DNA of 64,000 nt from Microbacterium sp. Its GTDB lineage: Bacteria; Actinomycetota; Actinomycetes; Actinomycetales; Microbacteriaceae. Under the pieces are notes generated by a model. It ran no database searches. It was not told where the DNA came from and saw only the letters and a list, made by a program, of their open reading frames with translations. Every line of letters begins with the position of its first letter. Within the stretch, counting starts at the first letter, position 1. This document shows, one piece after another, positions 60,162-64,000 of this stretch. The stretch is taken from the NCBI RefSeq assembly GCF_026393345.1, contig NZ_JAPLAI010000056.1, positions 1 to 64,000 on the forward strand, written 5' to 3'. Position numbers and translations under genes: made by a program.

Positions 60162-61064
60162 ATGACGGTCGTAGACATCCAGCCACGCACGGGGCGTGCG
60201 GGCACGCTCACCGCAGACGAAGGCGTTCTCCTGGTGCAGGGCCCCGACGGGCCCGGCATCGTCGCCGCCATCTCACGCGTGCTGACGGCGCACGGCGCCA
60301 ATATCATCTCGCTCGACCAGTACTCGGACGACCCGGACGGTGGACACTTCTTCCAGCGGACGGTCTTCCATCTGCAGGACCTTGCCGCGGCGCGGCCGGC
60401 ACTCGAGGACGCGCTCGCTCTCGATCTCGGTGCGGACCGCGGCCTCGAGTGGAAGCTGACGGTGCGTGCTGTCGCCAAACGGGTCGCGATCCTGGCATCC
60501 ACGTCCGACCACTGCCTCCTCGACCTGCTGTGGCGGCACCGGCACGGCGACATCCCGATGACCGTGCCGATGGTCATTTCCAACCACACCGCCGTTGCAG
60601 AGGACGTCCGCCAACTCGGCGTGCCGTTCTTCCATGTGCCGGCCGGCGATGCCGACAAGAGCGCCGCCGAGGCCAGGATCTTGGAACTGCTCCGAGGCAA
60701 TGTGGATCTCGTCGTTCTCGCCCGGTACATGCAGATCCTGTCCGCCGACTTCCTTGCGCACGTCGGTGTGCCTGTGATCAACATCCACCACTCTTTCCTC
60801 CCCGCATTCATCGGCGCCGGTCCGTACCGCAAGGCGAAGGAGCGCGGCGTCAAGTTGATTGGCGCAACTGCCCACTACGTCACGGAGGACCTCGACGAGG
60901 GGCCCATCATCGAACAGGACGTGGTCCGGGTGACGCACGCGGACACTGCCGCCGACCTGCAACGGCGCGGCGCGGACGTAGAGCGCCTCGTGCTCGCGCG
61001 TGCGGTCACCTGGCACTGCCAGGACCGGGTCATGCGCAACGGGCGCGAGACCGTCATCTTCTGA
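60162..61064 (+). CDS. purU: Formyltetrahydrofolate deformylase
   Basis: A 300-residue enzyme that hydrolyses 10-formyl-THF to formate and THF. The N-terminal ACT domain begins LLVQGPDGPGIVAAISRVLTAHGANIISLDQYSD (residues 23-100) and the C-terminal formyl-transferase domain has MVISNHTAVAEDVRQLGVPFFHVP, NIHHSFLPAFIGAGPY and HYVTEDLDEGPIIEQD with the catalytic Asn, His and Asp. In a demethylation pathway it would free THF from the formyl end and release carbon as formate. A GAAGGAGAGG site lies before the ATG. It heads the operon; metF follows after 32 bases. Confidence 0.93.
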   Translation: MTVVDIQPRTGRAGTLTADEGVLLVQGPDGPGIVAAISRVLTAHGANIISLDQYSDDPDGGHFFQRTVFHLQDLAAARPALEDALALDLGADRGLEWKLTVRAVAKRVAILASTSDHCLLDLLWRHRHGDIPMTVPMVISNHTAVAEDVRQLGVPFFHVPAGDADKSAAEARILELLRGNVDLVVLARYMQILSADFLAHVGVPVINIHHSFLPAFIGAGPYRKAKERGVKLIGATAHYVTEDLDEGPIIEQDVVRVTHADTAADLQRRGADVERLVLARAVTWHCQDRVMRNGRETVIF

Positions 61065-61096
61065 CCCGCCCTCCCGACACCAAGGAACCGACGACG

Positions 61097-61963
61097 ATGT
61101 CATTACTGCAGCACCATTCGCTCGAGATGACCGGCAAAGACGTGCCCGAACTCGAGGAAGCGACGCCGCTAATTCCTGCGGGGACGCGGATCAACGTGAC
61201 CTTCCTCAGCAGCGAGGACCTGACGACACGGCTTGAGGCAGCCACGGCGGTCAAAGCTGCAGGACTCATCCCCGTGCCGCACATCGCCGCCCGCCGACTC
61301 ACCGGCGTGCGGGAGCTTCGGACCATCCTGGCGGCGCTGCGCGAAGCGGACGTGAGTGAACACGTCTTCGTCGTCGGCGGCGACCCGCAGCAGCCGATGG
61401 GTCCGTATGCCTCGGCGCTCGACGTCATCCGGACGGGGCTGCTGCCCGAGTACGGCGTGCGTGAGGTGAGTATCAGTGGCTACCCCGAGGGTCATCCGGA
61501 CATCTCCGACGAGGAGCTGTGGTCCGCGCTGAAGGGAAAGGTCGCAGCCCTCGCGCAGCAGGGTCTCGGCGCCAGCGTCATCACCCAGTTCGGATTCGAC
61601 GAGGCGCCGATCGTGAGCTGGATCGAGCACGTGCGTGCGCAGGGCATCGACGCCCCGATCAGGATCGGCGTGCCGGGCCCTGCCGGCGTCACGCGGCTCC
61701 TCGGCTTCGCGCGGCGCTTCGGTGTCGCCTCCAGCGCGGGGATCGTCAAGAAGTACGGCTTCTCCCTGACGAACCTCATCGGATCGGCAGGTCCGGACCG
61801 GCTGATCGGTGCGCTCACCGATGCCGTCGACCCGGCTCGACACGGCGAGGTCCTGTTGCACTTCTACACCTTCGGCGGAGTCGCGGCCACGGCGCGATGG
61901 ATCCGCGAGTACACCACGGCTCCCGCGACCCCGCGCCGCCGCCACACCTTCACCACCCGGTGA
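61097..61963 (+). CDS. metF: Methylenetetrahydrofolate reductase
   Basis: A 288-residue MetF-type TIM-barrel flavoprotein. NVTFLSSEDLTTRLEAATAVKAAGLIPVPHIAARRL fits the barrel entry with the SLTE-like core, and VVGGDPQQPMGPYASALDVIRTGLL and SISGYPEGHPD (FAD/THF binding) are characteristic. In LigM pathways MetF runs in the oxidising direction, turning 5-methyl-THF into 5,10-methylene-THF. The AAGGA site precedes the ATG at 61097. Similar metF genes sit beside ligM in Sphingobium. It is probably distinct from the methionine-synthesis MetF. Confidence 0.88.
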   Translation: MSLLQHHSLEMTGKDVPELEEATPLIPAGTRINVTFLSSEDLTTRLEAATAVKAAGLIPVPHIAARRLTGVRELRTILAALREADVSEHVFVVGGDPQQPMGPYASALDVIRTGLLPEYGVREVSISGYPEGHPDISDEELWSALKGKVAALAQQGLGASVITQFGFDEAPIVSWIEHVRAQGIDAPIRIGVPGPAGVTRLLGFARRFGVASSAGIVKKYGFSLTNLIGSAGPDRLIGALTDAVDPARHGEVLLHFYTFGGVAATARWIREYTTAPATPRRRHTFTTR

Positions 61964-61994
61964 CCCGACCAACTCGACGACGAGAGGACCCATC

Positions 61995-63335
61995 ATGAAC
62001 GGACCTGACCTGCAGAGCGCGATCGACCGCGCCGGCTCCCCCATCCAGCTCCTCTGGACCCCTGATGCGGCGCCATGGACGGTGCCGATCGTGCAGCCCG
62101 AGTTCGCCGGCTGGGCTGCCGAGCAGGAGGCGTGGCGAACCGGCGTGGCGCTGTTCGACCTGTCGTTCCACATGTTCGACACCTTCTTCGAGGGGCCGGA
62201 TGTCACGCGGCTCCTCAGCGAGGTCAGTGCCAACCAGTACCGGAACTTCGCCATTGGTCAGGCCAAGCAGTTCGTGCCGGTCGCCTATGACGGCAACATC
62301 ATCGTCGACGGCATCCTGTTGCGCACCGGCGAGGAGGCCTACACCCTTACCGGGGTGCCCGCCGCTCAGAACTGGGTGAAGTACCACGCCCAGGCCGGCG
62401 GGTACGACGTCGAGTTCTCCACCGACCCGGACTCGTCGGTGCGCACCGACCGCGACCCGCAGCTCTTCCGATTCCAAGTGCAGGGCCCCCTGGCGATGGA
62501 GGTCGTCGAGCGAGCGCTCGGAGGCCCGGCGCCCGAGGTTGCGTTCTTCCACTCGTCCATCGTCGAGATCGCGGGGCGGCCCGTGCGCGCGCTGCGTCAC
62601 GGCATGGCCGGCCAGGCCGGATTCGAGTTCATCGGCGACTTCGCCGACTACGGTGCGGTGAAGGACGCGATCCTGCAGGCAGGCGAGGGGTCGGGCCTCA
62701 TGCAGGTCGGCGGAAAGGCGTACTTCACGAACGGTGTGGAAAGCGGCTGGATCCCGACGCCGACCCCCGCGATCTACACCGACGACAGGCTCGCCGACTA
62801 TCGGCGTTCCCTGAGCGCGTTCTCGTACGAAGGGAAGAAGCCGCTGAACGGCAGCTTCTACTCCGACCGCATCGAGGACTACTACATCTCGCCGTGGGAA
62901 CTCGGCTACGGCCGCTCGATCGCGCTCGACCACGAATTCATCGGTCGCGATGCCCTGGTGGCTGCACGGGACGACGTGCGTCGCACCAAGGTGACGCTCG
63001 AGTTCGACCGGGAAGACGTCCGCGCGGTGCTCGGTGACGACCTCGGCTATCTCAACAGCTACGGTCGCTACCGGATCGAGGATGCGAACGATCTCGTGGG
63101 GATGACGTTCTGGACCTCCCACATCGGTCCCGTAGGCACGGTCCTGTCGCTTGCGCTGGTCGACGCCGCATCGGCCGAGCCGGGTACACAGGTCGAGGTC
63201 GTCTGGGGCGAGCACCCCGGTCACGGCACTGCCGCCGACGCGGACCTCGGCTTCCGGCGGATCAGGGCCACCGTTCAGACCTCGCCGTACAACGAGTTCG
63301 CGCGCACGGCGTATCGCGCGAACGCCACGGCCTGA
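61995..63335 (+). CDS. LigM-like THF-dependent demethylase 3
   Basis: A 446-residue paralogue of the gene at 57832. [35 protein letters not shown] is nearly the same as in copy 2. The LigM Arg122 position is Val ([10 protein letters not shown]), Tyr31 is Thr, Gln57 is Leu and the HH pair is FH (DLSFHMFD); Tyr247 is kept (GGKAYFT). It is predicted to demethylate a donor without a benzoate carboxylate, giving 5-methyl-THF, which the upstream MetF can use. The ATG follows GAGAGGACCC. It lies 31 bases after metF and is followed by a hairpin and folD. Confidence 0.82.
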   Translation: MNGPDLQSAIDRAGSPIQLLWTPDAAPWTVPIVQPEFAGWAAEQEAWRTGVALFDLSFHMFDTFFEGPDVTRLLSEVSANQYRNFAIGQAKQFVPVAYDGNIIVDGILLRTGEEAYTLTGVPAAQNWVKYHAQAGGYDVEFSTDPDSSVRTDRDPQLFRFQVQGPLAMEVVERALGGPAPEVAFFHSSIVEIAGRPVRALRHGMAGQAGFEFIGDFADYGAVKDAILQAGEGSGLMQVGGKAYFTNGVESGWIPTPTPAIYTDDRLADYRRSLSAFSYEGKKPLNGSFYSDRIEDYYISPWELGYGRSIALDHEFIGRDALVAARDDVRRTKVTLEFDREDVRAVLGDDLGYLNSYGRYRIEDANDLVGMTFWTSHIGPVGTVLSLALVDAASAEPGTQVEVVWGEHPGHGTAADADLGFRRIRATVQTSPYNEFARTAYRANATA

Positions 63336-63340
63336 CGAAG

Positions 63341-63378
63341 GCGGCGGCGGTGGCGCCCGAGAGCATCGCCGCCGCCGC
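63341..63378 (+). other. Intercistronic hairpin between ligM-like 3 and folD
   Basis: GCGGCGGCGG pairs with CGCCGCCGCC over a loop containing TGGCGCCCGAGAGCAT. Lacking a T tract, it may stabilise the upstream message or tune folD expression rather than terminate. Confidence 0.4.
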
Positions 63379-63399
63379 GCTGTCGAGAGAGGAGGACCC

Positions 63400-64000
63400 A
63401 TGACCGCGCAGAAACTCGATGGCGTCGCGACGGCGGCGGAGATCACCCGTGAGCTGACCGAGCGGGTGGCCGCGTTGAAGGCGCGTGGGGTGACGCCTGG
63501 GATCGCGACGGTGCTGGTGGGGGCGGATCCCGCTTCGCAGTTGTATGTGGGGATGAAGCACAAGCGGTCCGAGGCGATCGGGATGAATTCGATCCAGCGG
63601 GAGCTGCCGGCGGATGCCACGCAGGAGGAGGTGGAGGCGCTCATCGATGAGTTGAACGCCGACCCGACCTGCCACGGCTATATCGTGCAGTTGCCGTTGC
63701 CGAAGCATCTCGATACCGACCGGGTGTTGGAGCGGATCGATCCGGACAAGGATGCGGATGGTTTGCATCCGACGAATCTCGGTCGGTTGGTGTTGAACGT
63801 GAACACGCCGATCACGTCGCCGTTGCCGTGTACGCCGCGGGGTGTGATCGAGTTGCTGCAGCGGAACGGTTATGACCTGACGGGGAAGCATGTGGTGGTG
63901 GTGGGTCGGGGTGTGACGATCGGCCGGTCGATCGGGTTGCTGCTGACCCGTCGCGACATCAATGCGACGGTGACGCTCACTCATACCGGCACGGTGGATC
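63400..64000 (+). CDS. folD: Methylene-THF dehydrogenase/cyclohydrolase, cut by window end
   Basis: The first 200 residues of FolD, which oxidises 5,10-methylene-THF to methenyl-THF and hydrolyses it to 10-formyl-THF; the full protein should be about 290 residues. Seen are [30 protein letters not shown] (catalytic Lys), [33 protein letters not shown] and the NADP loop [16 protein letters not shown]. The ATG at 63400 follows GAGAGGAGGA. From about codon 25 on the gene uses TTG, GGT, TAT and CAT far more than its neighbours, a sign of different origin or recent exchange. Between MetF and PurU in the pathway, it completes the THF cycle. Confidence 0.93.
   Translation, partial: MTAQKLDGVATAAEITRELTERVAALKARGVTPGIATVLVGADPASQLYVGMKHKRSEAIGMNSIQRELPADATQEEVEALIDELNADPTCHGYIVQLPLPKHLDTDRVLERIDPDKDADGLHPTNLGRLVLNVNTPITSPLPCTPRGVIELLQRNGYDLTGKHVVVVGRGVTIGRSIGLLLTRRDINATVTLTHTGTVD

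Noticed and set aside
56388..63335. Glycine cleavage T-protein (gcvT) or DMSP demethylase for the three GcvT-like genes
   Set aside because: Length (446-453), the HHM/YHM motif and the DYYxxPW segment follow LigM/DesA; GcvT and DmdA are near 370 residues and gcvH/gcvP are absent.
63262..63984. 240-codon minus-strand frame opposite folD
   Set aside because: folD motifs are unmistakable on the plus strand; the antisense frame is kept open by its codon usage.

Overview
The window is about 70% GC, is packed with ATG/GTG-overlapping genes and has no tRNA, rRNA, phage or insertion sequence. Gene content fits a high-GC actinobacterium of the Microbacteriaceae, most likely Microbacterium or a close relative: cysteine-free L28/L33/S14, CtaG fused to CopD, DtxR/IdeR-type and Zur-type boxes, and many start codons lying 5-7 bases after a TAnnnT element, as in leaderless actinobacterial transcripts. 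The species call is an inference from content.

Layout. 1-8.3 kb: a small membrane protein, glutathione-independent formaldehyde dehydrogenase with a GlcG/HbpS-like protein, a VOC protein, an APC permease, a zinc-finger SDR, an HSL-type esterase and a copper-chaperone-like HMA protein behind a CsoR-like palindrome. 8.3-12.7 kb: a palindromic repeat pair, purB, a low-molecular-weight phosphatase, and a WXG100-like protein coupled to an alpha/beta hydrolase. 12.7-17.4 kb: an aminotransferase coupled to a 2-oxoacid dehydrogenase complex (E1 alpha, E1 beta, E2). 17.4-22.3 kb: a zinc regulon (znuA-znuC-znuB-zur plus a YcgR/YcgQ-like fusion) behind a Zur box. 22.3-33 kb: a secreted propeller-like protein, Mpg glycosylase, a TetR/glycosyltransferase/flavin-oxidase group and a 1619-residue surface protein. 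33-36.7 kb: rpmB-rpmG-rpsN behind a highly structured leader RNA, an HU protein and the CopD-CtaG fusion. 36.7-49.2 kb: a frameshifted Pif1-like helicase, heme oxygenase with a DUF2470 protein, a degenerate serine-hydrolase-like lipoprotein, nucleoside salvage genes, MntP and others. 49.2-54 kb: an alpha-glucoside ABC importer with its GH13 glucosidase. 54-64 kb: an MFS transporter, a MarR regulator and a one-carbon island.

The one-carbon island is the most notable system. It carries three LigM/DesA-type tetrahydrofolate (THF) dependent demethylases together with MetF, FolD, PurU and a GTP cyclohydrolase I relative. Together these could move a methyl group from a methoxy donor to THF, oxidise it to formyl-THF, release formate and regenerate THF. 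Two of the three demethylases have changed the residues that in LigM contact the vanillate carboxylate, so their donor is probably not a methoxybenzoate.

At the DNA level there are three families of intergenic inverted repeats, and a strongly over-represented octamer (GGATGCGG) that appears to dictate codon choice.
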